A stretch of 6,653 nucleotides of DNA, from NCBI GenBank assembly GCA_028693775.1, contig JAQUUS010000089.1, forward strand, positions 1-6,653. The letters run 5' to 3'. Made by a program: the position numbers and the translations under genes. Under the pieces are notes generated by a model that saw only the letters and a program-made list of their open reading frames with translations, was not told the origin of the DNA and made no database searches. The number at the start of each line of letters is the position of its first letter. The stretch's first letter is position 1. Positions 1 to 6,010 of the stretch are shown here, one piece after another. The DNA is from Alphaproteobacteria bacterium (GTDB lineage Bacteria > Pseudomonadota > Alphaproteobacteria > UBA9219).

Positions 1-122
1 ACAATGGCGACCATCTCGCCGGTCCCGATCGAAAGGCTAACATTCTTGAGAGCCGCAACGGTCTGATCGCCAGCAGCATACTCGCGGCGCAAAGACCGAA
101 GCTCAAGAAGAGGAGCGCCCAT
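1..122 (-). CDS. macB: MacB, ATP-binding/permease subunit of macrolide-type exporter (N-terminal fragment)
   Basis: Only the first 40 codons lie in the window; the gene continues beyond the left edge. The visible peptide reads MGAPLLELRSLRRE..., then YAAGDQTVAALKNVSLSI and GEMVAIV. This is the start of an ABC-transporter ATPase domain of the LolD/MacB type, in which the first strands and the A-loop region lead into the Walker A motif. Walker A itself would begin a few codons outside the window. MacB is an inner-membrane protein with a cytoplasmic N-terminal ATPase domain and a large periplasmic domain. It drives export together with MacA and a TolC-like outer-membrane channel. The ATG at 122 follows the macA stop by 2 bp, indicating translational coupling in one operon. 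That context favours MacB over LolD, although a separate ATPase plus permease arrangement cannot be excluded from 40 residues. Confidence 0.85.
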   Translation of the reverse strand, partial: MGAPLLELRSLRREYAAGDQTVAALKNVSLSIGTGEMVAI

Positions 123-124
123 CG

Positions 125-1339
125 TCACATCCCCATCGACGGAGGACGGCGCCCGAAATTGGTCTGCGAAGACTCGCCGCTTTTCGTGGCCGAAATACTG
201 ACCACAACGGTCTCGCCCTCCTGAACGCCGCTCAGAACCTCGACGTCGACGTTGTTGTTGATACCGACCGTAATCTTGCGAAGCTCCTGCCTGCCATCCT
301 TCCCGACGACATGAATGGAATAGCCTCCATCGGGATCCGGATCGCCCAAAGCAGTCCGCGGAATGGAAACGGCCTTCCTTGCCTCGGCCAGAACGATATT
401 GACCTCCGCCGTCATGGAAATGCGAAGCAAGCCCTCATCGTTGGGAACGTCAAAAAGCCCGTTATAATAAATGGCGGAACTCGAGCTGCTGGAAGCCGAA
501 CTCGACGAAGAGCCGGAGGAGGACTCCGTCTTGATGGACTCCGGTGCAGGCTCAATGGCGCGAAGCTTAGCCTCATAAATAATGTCCGGCTCGCCGAGAA
601 TGGTAAAATGAACCCGCTGTCCGATCTTGACGCGAGTAATGTCGGCCTCCGAAATCTGGGCCTTGATGGTCATCAAATCGAGCTGCGCGAGCTTGATGAT
701 GGTCGGCGCCTGCTGAGCGGCATTCACAGTCTGCCCCTCCTCGGTCACGATAGCAACCACGGTCCCATCGATCGGCGCGGTAATATTGGTATACCCCAGA
801 TTGACCTTGGCCGTATCGACGGCGATCTCGGCGGACCTGATCTGAGCCTCGAGCCCGGCCACCGTCGCCTTGGCGGATTCATAAGACGCCTCCGCAGCCT
901 GAAACTTCTCCTTGGACGTCGCATCGTGGGAGCGCATGGCCTTCTGGCGAATAAAAACGGCCTCGGCCTCCTTGAGCGCAGCCTGCCCCGACCAAAGCTG
1001 CGCGCGAACGTTCTCAAGCGAAGCCTCCGCGTTGTGCAGATTGTTCTGCTGGGTCAAGGAGTCGATCTCGGCCACCAGCTGGTCTTTCTGAACCTTGTCG
1101 CCCAGCTTGACCTTCAAAGCCTTCACCTGTCCCGAAACCTGAGCGCCCACGCTGACGAGCTTCGAAGCCTCAAGCGTACCGCTGGCCAAAACGCTTTCCT
1201 CCAGATCCTTGCGCACAGCCTGAGCGGTCAAAACGGGAGGCGCATCGGACTCCGCAGGAAACAACTGCCCATAAGCAACAAAAAGCAGCGCGGCCAAACC
1301 GACCCCGATTGCAATAGAGAGAAAAGACTTCTTCGACAT
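125..1339 (-). CDS. macA: MacA, periplasmic adaptor (membrane fusion protein) of a MacAB-TolC type exporter
   Basis: A complete 404-residue membrane-fusion protein; E. coli MacA is about 370. Residues 6-27 form one hydrophobic N-terminal anchor. The first half of the lipoyl-like domain is at about 62-93 (VGAQVSGQV...LGDKV). A helical hairpin rich in Ala, Glu and Gln spans about 95-178; it is expected to contact the TolC-like channel. The second lipoyl half follows at about 179-215 (NITAPIDGTVV, EEGQTV), then the beta-barrel and membrane-proximal domains. The adaptor links MacB to the outer-membrane channel and stimulates its ATPase. The ATG at 1339 is supported by AAGGAA at 1352-1347, seven bases upstream. 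macB begins 2 bp after the stop. The oddity is a serine-rich insertion at residues 273-288, just before the segment AIYYNGLFDVPN that is conserved in MacA proteins. Substrate cannot be told from sequence; macrolides, peptides or lipopeptides are known for the family. Confidence 0.93.
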   Translation of the reverse strand: MSKKSFLSIAIGVGLAALLFVAYGQLFPAESDAPPVLTAQAVRKDLEESVLASGTLEASKLVSVGAQVSGQVKALKVKLGDKVQKDQLVAEIDSLTQQNNLHNAEASLENVRAQLWSGQAALKEAEAVFIRQKAMRSHDATSKEKFQAAEASYESAKATVAGLEAQIRSAEIAVDTAKVNLGYTNITAPIDGTVVAIVTEEGQTVNAAQQAPTIIKLAQLDLMTIKAQISEADITRVKIGQRVHFTILGEPDIIYEAKLRAIEPAPESIKTESSSGSSSSSASSSSSSAIYYNGLFDVPNDEGLLRISMTAEVNIVLAEARKAVSIPRTALGDPDPDGGYSIHVVGKDGRQELRKITVGINNNVDVEVLSGVQEGETVVVSISATKSGESSQTNFGRRPPSMGM

Positions 1340-1401
1340 CCGAACGTTCCTTCACGCATAAGTCTATCAGAGATAAACGAGAAACATCGCCCAAACTTAC
1401 G

Positions 1402-1434
1402 AAAAAAAACGATGCCGGCGCCTACTGCAGCCGG
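1402..1434 (-). terminator. weak intrinsic-terminator-like hairpin after the lipoprotein gene
   Basis: On the minus strand, CCGGC (1434-1430) and GCCGG (1419-1415) can form a 5-bp stem with a 10-base loop. A CATCG spacer and a run of eight T (1409-1402) follow. It lies in the 190-bp gap between the lipoprotein stop (1530) and the macA start (1339), where it would separate the two transcription units. The stem is short and the spacer to the T-run is long, so termination may be partial. I found no convincing sigma70-type promoter for macA between this hairpin and position 1352. Confidence 0.4.
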
Positions 1435-1529
1435 AAGTCAGGGAGGAGAACCACAGGCCGGAAGGCCAAAAGATTGTGCAAAGCAGCATAACGAAACGGC
1501 ATTCCGATAGCCACACGAAAAAAATTTTC

Positions 1530-1901
1530 TCAGAACTCCGGCGGTTGAATAACCGGATCGCTTTGCGGTGCAACATCGGTTTGAGGCTCATCAAAAACCT
1601 CGACGCTTTTTTTGACCGCCTCGCCCTCGATACGCAAAGTCTCGAGATCGTCCATGGACTGGTTATACGCTGGTTTTGTTGAGAAATCCTTCGGTTTGAA
1701 AGGCACATCGCCGAGCCGCGGAGAGACATCGCCGTCGGTCAAAAACTGCGGGGGCTCGACGGTACGCGGAGCATCCTTGACGCTTTGAGGAACCTCATCG
1801 TCGCCGAAGATACGAGGAATATGAACGCTACTGCACGCGGACATTAAAAAAATACTAAAAAGGGAAATAATTATTGATGATGCGCGAAACGATATTTTCA
1901 T
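1530..1901 (-). CDS. small predicted outer-membrane lipoprotein of unknown function
   Basis: A 123-residue protein with a clear lipoprotein signal: MKISFR, a hydrophobic stretch at residues 8-20, and a lipobox L-M-S-A-C with the acylated Cys at position 23. Ser at +2 predicts outer-membrane rather than inner-membrane retention under the E. coli Lol rule. The mature part is Pro- and Asp-rich and low in hydrophobic residues, so it is probably extended. It ends in PPEF. The segment SPRLGDVPFKP (about residues 60-70) resembles the 'YPNLxxVPxRP' motif that I recall from alphaproteobacterial envelope lipoproteins, often near OmpA-like genes. This is resemblance from memory, not a search result. The ATG at 1901 has a strong AAGGGGAA ribosome site at 1914-1907, five bases upstream. 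The gene is divergent from phaC with a very short gap. No enzymatic motif is visible. Confidence 0.72.
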   Translation of the reverse strand: MKISFRASSIIISLFSIFLMSACSSVHIPRIFGDDEVPQSVKDAPRTVEPPQFLTDGDVSPRLGDVPFKPKDFSTKPAYNQSMDDLETLRIEGEAVKKSVEVFDEPQTDVAPQSDPVIQPPEF

Positions 1902-1955
1902 GTAAATTCCCCTTCTTGTTGTCCTTTGTCATACATCCATCATCAACCGGCTGCC
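1902..1955. other. short divergent intergenic region between lipoprotein gene and phaC
   Basis: This 54-bp gap holds the lipoprotein ribosome site (1907-1914, minus strand). On the plus strand it also holds a possible TTG start for phaC at 1926. I could not identify a convincing -35/-10 pair on either strand. A promoter for phaC would have to lie partly inside the AT-rich 5' end of the lipoprotein gene (about 1843-1900), and one for the lipoprotein inside the 5' end of phaC. Neither candidate phaC start has a Shine-Dalgarno sequence. Confidence 0.4.
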
Positions 1956-4514
1956 ATGACCTTAGCAGAAGAATCTCTCCTCCCCCAAACCGAAAAGAAG
2001 CTCGAAAAGTCTCTTGACGCGATAGCCGCCCTACGCCGGGCCATGACGCAAAGGCTGGCCGAGATCAAGGCGACGCAAGAGAAACCGGAACAGCCTCCGG
2101 CCGACGCCGAGACGCTCGCCTCGTTCGAGCAAGCTGAAAAGGCGCGCCGGGAGCTTGAAGACGCAGCAGCCGCGCAAGCGGAAGCGATCCGCAAACTGAT
2201 CCGGCAGCAACAGGAAGAAGCGGCAGCGCGCCGCGAAGCCGAGGAATCTGCGCGCCGTGAGGCTGAAGCGAAGAACGAACAAGAGCAAGCCGAGACCGCC
2301 CGCCGCGAGCAAGAAGCCAAGGCCGCGCAGGAGCAAGCCGAAGCCGCGCACCGCGAAGCCGAAGCAAAAGCCGCACAGGAGCAAGCCGAAGCCGCGCGCC
2401 GCGAAGCGGAAGCGAAAGCCGTACAGGATCAAGCCGAAGCCGCGCGCCGCGAAGCGGAAGCGAAAGAAGTGCTGGAGCAAGCCGACGCGGTACGCAAGCA
2501 AATCCAGGCGATGCTGGAACAGGAGCGGATCGAAGCGCTCCGCCGCGAAGCGGAAGCGAAAGCCGCCGCCGAAGCGCTAAAAGCGAGGAACGAGCTGAAC
2601 GAAATTGCGCGGCGCGAAGCCGAAGCGCGCGCCCAGGCGGCGCAGGAAGCGCAAGCGCGCGCCGAAAAGGCGGCAGCCACAGCCAAGGCCGCGCGTGCCG
2701 CGAAAGCGGCGGAAGAGCAGAAGCCGCAGCCCGAACTTCATTTCGACATCGTCGAATGGTCGCGCATCATGATGCATGTGGCGGAAGAGAGCCAAAAGCT
2801 GATCCGCGATTACGTCGTGCGCACAAAAGACAAACCGGTTGACACGCTGTCTGTATCGCCGACGCCGTTCATGGATTCGATTTCGCGGCTGTTTGAGCGT
2901 TTCTTCGACGACCCCGAAACCTACACCGACGTGCAGCTTGCGACGTGGCAGAACTACATCGACCTGACGCGCGCGACGCTCATGAAGATGCAAGGCATCT
3001 CAACCCAGCCTGTGGCGGAAGCGCCTGCGGGCGACAAGCGGTTCAAGGCGAAGGACTGGCAAACGAACTGGATGTTCGATTTCCTGAAACAGGCCTATCT
3101 GTCAACGGCGGAAGAAACGCGCCGCCTCGTGCAGAACGAAGCGACGAACGTCGAAGACAAGATCGCCAAGAAGCTGGAGTTTTATTCGCGCCTGATGCTG
3201 GACGCGACGGCGCCCAACAATTTCTGGATGACAAACCCCGAAGTTCTGCGTGCGACCCTCGACAGCAAGGGCGAAAACCTCATCAAGGGCCTGCAAAACC
3301 TCCTCGGAGACCTTGAGCGGGGCAACGGCCTTCTGCGCATCAGCATGAGCGACTACCGCGCGTTCGAGATTGGCAAGAACATCGCCTCGACTCCCGGCAA
3401 GGTGGTCTACCAGAACGAACTGATGCAGCTGATCCAGTACGCGCCGCAAACGCAAACGGTGCGCCGCGTACCGTTCCTGATCATCCCGCCGTGGATCAAC
3501 AAGTACTACATCCTCGACCTGAAGCAAAAGAACTCGTTTGTCGGCTATCTCGTGTCGCAAGGCTACACAGTCTTCACGATTTCGTGGGTCAACCCGACCA
3601 AGAAACACGCGCTGACGCAGTTCGACGACTACATGAGCGAAGGCTCGCTGTCGGCGCTGCGCGAAATAAAGCGCATCACGGGCGAAGACGAAGCGAACGT
3701 CCTCGGATACTGCATCGGCGGAACGCTGCTGTCCTGCACGCAAGCCTACCTCGCGGCGGTCCCCGAAAAGCCGTTCGACATCCCCAAGATCAAAAGCGCG
3801 ACGTATCTCGTCACGATGATCGACTTCTCCCAACCGGGCGATCTCGGCGTGTTCATCGACGAAGACCAGATCCGCCTGCTGGAAGACCGGATGGCGAGGC
3901 TGGGCTACATGGACGCCAGCAGCCTCATCATGACGTTCAACCTGTTGCGGTCGAACGACCTGATCTGGCCGTTTGTCATCAACAACTACATGCTCGGGCG
4001 CGAACCGTTCCCGTTCGATATTTTGTACTGGAACACAGACTCGACCAACCTGCCCGCAGCGATGCAAAGCTACTACCTGCGGAAGATGTACCTCGAGAAC
4101 AAGCTGATCGAGCCGAAAGCGCTGAAGTTCAAAGACGTGCCGCTGGACCTCGGCGAGATCGAAACGCCGAGCTTCCTGCTCTCGACGCGCGAAGATCACA
4201 TCGCCCCGTGGCGGTCGACCTACGCCTCGACGCAAATCTACAAAGGCCCGGTCACGTTCTGCCTGTCCGGCTCGGGACACATCGCGGGCGTCATCAACCC
4301 GCCCGACTCCGGCAAATACGGCTACTGGACGAACGACAAGCTCCCGACGGATCCGGACGAATGGCTCAAGGACGCGCAGCCGCACAAAGGCTCGTGGTGG
4401 CCCGAATGGATCAAATGGCTTGACCAGCACGCGGGAGAACCCGTAGCCGCCCGCCCGGTCGAGGAAGGCATAGAAGACGCGCCGGGCTCCTACGTCAAAG
4501 TGAGAGTCGTCTAA
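1956..4514 (+). CDS. phaC: class I poly(3-hydroxyalkanoate) synthase with long N-terminal coiled-coil extension
   Basis: Polymerises (R)-3-hydroxyacyl-CoA into PHA, releasing CoA, at the surface of cytoplasmic granules. Numbering from the ATG at 1956, the 852-residue protein has two parts. Residues about 1-258 are a highly charged Ala/Glu/Arg/Lys/Gln-rich helix with tandem 16-residue repeats. Residues about 259-852 (594 residues, against 589 for the whole Cupriavidus necator PhaC) are a full synthase: PhaC_N-like region, then alpha/beta-hydrolase core. The nucleophile is Cys586 in GYCIGG, the Asp is 747 in REDHIAPW and the His is 775 in GSGHIAG. The spacings of 161 and 28 residues equal those of C. 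necator C319/D480/H508. The conserved Trp is 671 (NDLIW). The C-terminus IEDAPGSYVKVR is typical of alphaproteobacterial enzymes. The start is uncertain: the frame also opens with TTG at 1926 (10 residues longer), and neither start has a ribosome site. The stop overlaps the convergent gene by 4 bp. No other pha gene is in view. Confidence 0.95.
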   Translation: MTLAEESLLPQTEKKLEKSLDAIAALRRAMTQRLAEIKATQEKPEQPPADAETLASFEQAEKARRELEDAAAAQAEAIRKLIRQQQEEAAARREAEESARREAEAKNEQEQAETARREQEAKAAQEQAEAAHREAEAKAAQEQAEAARREAEAKAVQDQAEAARREAEAKEVLEQADAVRKQIQAMLEQERIEALRREAEAKAAAEALKARNELNEIARREAEARAQAAQEAQARAEKAAATAKAARAAKAAEEQKPQPELHFDIVEWSRIMMHVAEESQKLIRDYVVRTKDKPVDTLSVSPTPFMDSISRLFERFFDDPETYTDVQLATWQNYIDLTRATLMKMQGISTQPVAEAPAGDKRFKAKDWQTNWMFDFLKQAYLSTAEETRRLVQNEATNVEDKIAKKLEFYSRLMLDATAPNNFWMTNPEVLRATLDSKGENLIKGLQNLLGDLERGNGLLRISMSDYRAFEIGKNIASTPGKVVYQNELMQLIQYAPQTQTVRRVPFLIIPPWINKYYILDLKQKNSFVGYLVSQGYTVFTISWVNPTKKHALTQFDDYMSEGSLSALREIKRITGEDEANVLGYCIGGTLLSCTQAYLAAVPEKPFDIPKIKSATYLVTMIDFSQPGDLGVFIDEDQIRLLEDRMARLGYMDASSLIMTFNLLRSNDLIWPFVINNYMLGREPFPFDILYWNTDSTNLPAAMQSYYLRKMYLENKLIEPKALKFKDVPLDLGEIETPSFLLSTREDHIAPWRSTYASTQIYKGPVTFCLSGSGHIAGVINPPDSGKYGYWTNDKLPTDPDEWLKDAQPHKGSWWPEWIKWLDQHAGEPVAARPVEEGIEDAPGSYVKVRVV
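2256..2495 (+). repeat. five tandem 48-bp repeats coding for a 16-residue coiled-coil unit in phaC
   Basis: Five in-frame units start at 2256, 2304, 2352, 2400 and 2448 (phaC residues 101-180). The consensus is REAEAKAAQEQAEAAR. Units three and four differ at only about five of 48 bases, mostly at third codon positions. Units one, two and five are more diverged. Half-units and decayed copies flank the array on both sides, for example REAEES before it and REAEAKAAAEALKAR and REAEARAQ after it. The pattern implies growth by tandem duplication, and copy number may vary between strains. A 16-residue period is not a multiple of seven, so a continuous helix would need a stutter, as in many Ala/Glu-rich bacterial stalks such as that of TolA. 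Confidence 0.9.
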
Positions 4515-5260
4515 AGAGGCACAGGCCCGTCCACATCGGGCCGGCGCGGTTTCCCGGCAAGCTCCAGCCGAAACGGGCGGCAGCTATATCCGTCCGCAGA
4601 TATGTTTTCGGAAGCCTCCCAACCGCCCGAGAGATGAACGAGCTTGATGCAATCCTCAAGCGTCGTCGACGCGCTGCATGTAAGATACCAAAGCCTGTCG
4701 TCCGAGTCGTCCGCGCCGCCGAGACAAAGAGTCTTGCTGAATGCGGCGACATCTTTCAAATCGATCAAGCCGTTTTCCCTGACCTTCTTCCCGTCAGCAT
4801 CCTCGCCGGTCAAAAGCTCGACCGGGGAAATAAACCACTCGCCGCGATATTTCTTTGTCCTCAAGGCATCGAAAAGCTCGGTATCGTTGCGATAGGCGAC
4901 GCCGTCATGCCCGTACCAGTTCTTGCGCGAAGCGAGTTCTTTCGAAGCGCTCACAAAGCTCCATGTCAGGGCGCGACCGCTCAGATCGACAGGCGCGGCA
5001 AAAACGTAATAGGTCTGCCTGAGATGAACGTTGTCTCGATCGCGCGGCGCCCACGTCCCCGCAAAAATCCCCCTGTTCTCGAAAAACTCGCCGGGCTTCG
5101 CCTTGGCGAGCCGTGCGGCGTCTTCGGCCATGCGGCGATCGGCCTCGGCCTTTTCCTTGAGAAGAAGCAAGGCCTTTGCCTCCTGAGCGTGGAGTTCTTT
5201 TTCAAGCGCAGCGGCTCGAGGCGACAAAGGATTGAGAAACTTTTTCGAAACCATGCCCAT
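4511..5260 (-). CDS. paralogue 1: cytosolic protein with N-terminal helix and DUF1566/C-type-lectin-like domain (putative)
   Basis: Function not known. The 249-residue protein has no signal peptide or membrane segment. Residues 8-11 are FLNP. Residues about 14-55 form a charged, probably coiled-coil helix. The globular part starts at about 64 (RGIFAG). It shares with the gene cut by the right edge YY(V/L)FAAPVDL (84-93), a (W/F)(Y/F)GHDG motif (115-120) and a Y-x-G-x-W segment before an I-x-P (138-146). A later SLKDV-like segment (LKDVAAF, 168-174), WYLTCS (191-196) and a terminal SCRPFRLE (226-233) also recur in one or both paralogues. This resembles the DUF1566/Lcl C-terminal, C-type-lectin-like pattern, but the WYLTCS here is an imperfect match. 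The ATG at 5260 has GAAAGGG at 5275-5269. It is the last gene of the probable operon and its TAG overlaps the phaC stop. Its final 11 or so residues lie over the phaC 3' hairpin. Confidence 0.75.
   Translation of the reverse strand: MGMVSKKFLNPLSPRAAALEKELHAQEAKALLLLKEKAEADRRMAEDAARLAKAKPGEFFENRGIFAGTWAPRDRDNVHLRQTYYVFAAPVDLSGRALTWSFVSASKELASRKNWYGHDGVAYRNDTELFDALRTKKYRGEWFISPVELLTGEDADGKKVRENGLIDLKDVAAFSKTLCLGGADDSDDRLWYLTCSASTTLEDCIKLVHLSGGWEASENISADGYSCRPFRLELAGKPRRPDVDGPVPL
4524..4542. terminator. 6-bp GC hairpin just after the phaC stop (possible terminator or mRNA 3' stabiliser)
   Basis: GGCCCG (4524-4529) and CGGGCC (4537-4542) form a perfect 6-bp stem around a 7-base loop, nine bases after the phaC stop. 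It is not followed by a proper T-run on the plus strand (GGCGCGGTTT follows), so it does not meet the usual intrinsic terminator pattern. It is also inside the coding sequence of the convergent gene, and the amino-acid sequence there (PDVDGPVP) could explain part of the symmetry. It could act as a 3' stem protecting phaC mRNA. Confidence 0.3.
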
Positions 5261-5277
5261 GGCAAAAACCCTTTCTC

Positions 5278-5307
5278 AAAAAAACGTCAACCGCACCTAG
5301 GCCGGTT
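5278..5307 (-). terminator. possible weak terminator/attenuator between paralogues 2 and 1
   Basis: Reading the minus strand, AACCG (5307-5303) and CGGTT (5293-5289) pair around a 9-base loop that contains the stop codon of paralogue 2. A GACG spacer and seven T (5284-5278) follow. The design is much like the hairpin at 1402-1434. The ribosome site of paralogue 1 comes immediately after (5275-5269). It could lower expression of the last gene relative to the first two rather than end the transcript. The stem is short, so chance is a real alternative. Confidence 0.3.
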
Positions 5308-5998
5308 CAAAACGGCAAAGGCGAGCATAGCGCCAATTTTCCTTGGCGTGCCAGCCCTCGTCCCTGTCGCCCGAAAACCTGGCGGCCCAGCTATAATCAC
5401 TCGCATAAGCGCCGTCGTTCGAACACGACCAATACCATGAGGCGTCGGTATAAGTGCCCTTGAAATCGCCGACATCCTTCAACGACACCATAGTGTGCAT
5501 CTCCTGCTGTCCGGGTTTGTCGCTGCCCGAAATAACGCTGCGCGGAGGAAGGGTCCAGCCGCCCCCGTAGGCCCCCGAAAGCAACGCGTCGCGCAAATCG
5601 GCTTCGCATTCATAAGGCTCCATCGGATGCCCGTCGACCGGGCCGGATTGCCGCATACTCCGCAGCGTTTCGCCATACGTCTTGGGCTCTCTGGCGGGCG
5701 CGCCGAAATCCTGCGGAGCGATAAAGACATGGAAAACTTTTGACTCTCCCGAGCCCCACTTGTCGAAAATGCTGCGCAAGCCGAGATAGACGCCCCGCGT
5801 CCCGACGCGAATTCCGGGCCTCGCATTATCCATCTCGCAAGCCGTTTCGTTGGCGAGGCGTTCCTGCTCAAGCAAAGCTTGCCTATCGCGTTCTTTTTTC
5901 AGCAACGCCTCCTGTTCGGTACGCTTGCGGTCCTGCTCCAGAGCCTCCAAAGCTTTTCTGGTCTTTGGATTTTTAAACGACCTGTCCATAAAACTCAT
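5297..5998 (-). CDS. paralogue 2: cytosolic protein with N-terminal coiled coil and DUF1566/C-type-lectin-like domain (putative)
   Basis: Function not known. From the ATG at 5998 the protein has 233 residues. The start was chosen because GGGAGGAA at 6010-6003 lies just upstream; a longer frame from 6034 would overlap the previous gene. Residues 8-11 are FKNP, matching FLNP of paralogue 1. Residues about 14-52 are a strongly charged Glu/Lys/Arg/Gln/Leu helix. The globular part runs from about 68 (RGVYLG), with VFIAPQDF (91-98), YGGGWTLPP (144-152), SLKDVGDFKGTYT (172-184), ASWYWSCS (186-193), SWAARFSGD (203-211) and a terminal RLCRFEP (226-232). The GGGW-x-LPP, then YWSCS, then final R-x-CR order matches the DUF1566/Lcl C-terminal family as I know it. 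It lacks the GHDG motif of its neighbours. No signal peptide, so it is probably cytoplasmic. Gaps of 11 bp upstream and 36 bp downstream indicate an operon. Confidence 0.78.
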   Translation of the reverse strand: MSFMDRSFKNPKTRKALEALEQDRKRTEQEALLKKERDRQALLEQERLANETACEMDNARPGIRVGTRGVYLGLRSIFDKWGSGESKVFHVFIAPQDFGAPAREPKTYGETLRSMRQSGPVDGHPMEPYECEADLRDALLSGAYGGGWTLPPRSVISGSDKPGQQEMHTMVSLKDVGDFKGTYTDASWYWSCSNDGAYASDYSWAARFSGDRDEGWHAKENWRYARLCRFEPA

Positions 5999-6002
5999 AA
6001 CG

Positions 6003-6010
6003 TTCCTCCC
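6003..6010 (-). promoter_or_regulatory. ribosome binding site deciding the start of paralogue 2
   Basis: GGGAGGAA on the minus strand, four bases before the ATG at 5998. Its first G is the last base of the TAG stop of paralogue 3 (6012-6010), so termination of one gene and initiation of the next are likely coupled. It places the true start 12 codons inside the longest open frame. Confidence 0.8.

Noticed and set aside
1456..1467. GGCC-GGAA-GGCC hairpin downstream of the lipoprotein gene
   Set aside because: Only a 4-bp stem with no T-run on the minus strand after it; the hairpin at 1402-1434 is the better terminator candidate.
311..1510. Plus-strand open frame of 399 codons antisense to macA
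   Set aside because: It is the mirror of the macA codon pattern. The translation is Arg/Leu/Gly-rich with no recognisable domain, and it runs through the intergenic region; macA on the other strand is unambiguous.
1843..1900. Sigma70-type promoter for phaC in the AT-rich 5' part of the lipoprotein gene
   Set aside because: Hexamers such as TTAAAA or TTGATG can be found, but no partner near consensus at 16-18 bp spacing. The AT-richness is also explained by the signal-peptide codons.
3491..4423. Plus-strand 310-codon frame overlapping phaC in another frame
   Set aside because: Arg/Pro/His-rich shadow of phaC without motifs; the phaC catalytic residues lie in the other frame.
3102..4430. Minus-strand open frame of 442 codons antisense to phaC
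   Set aside because: High-GC codon bias in phaC removes stops from the opposite strand. The product is Arg/Val-rich low-information sequence with no motif and no ribosome site, while phaC is conserved throughout this interval.
4634..5440. Plus-strand 268-codon frame over paralogue 1
   Set aside because: Opposite-strand shadow. Paralogue 1 on the minus strand has conserved motifs shared with its neighbours and a ribosome site.
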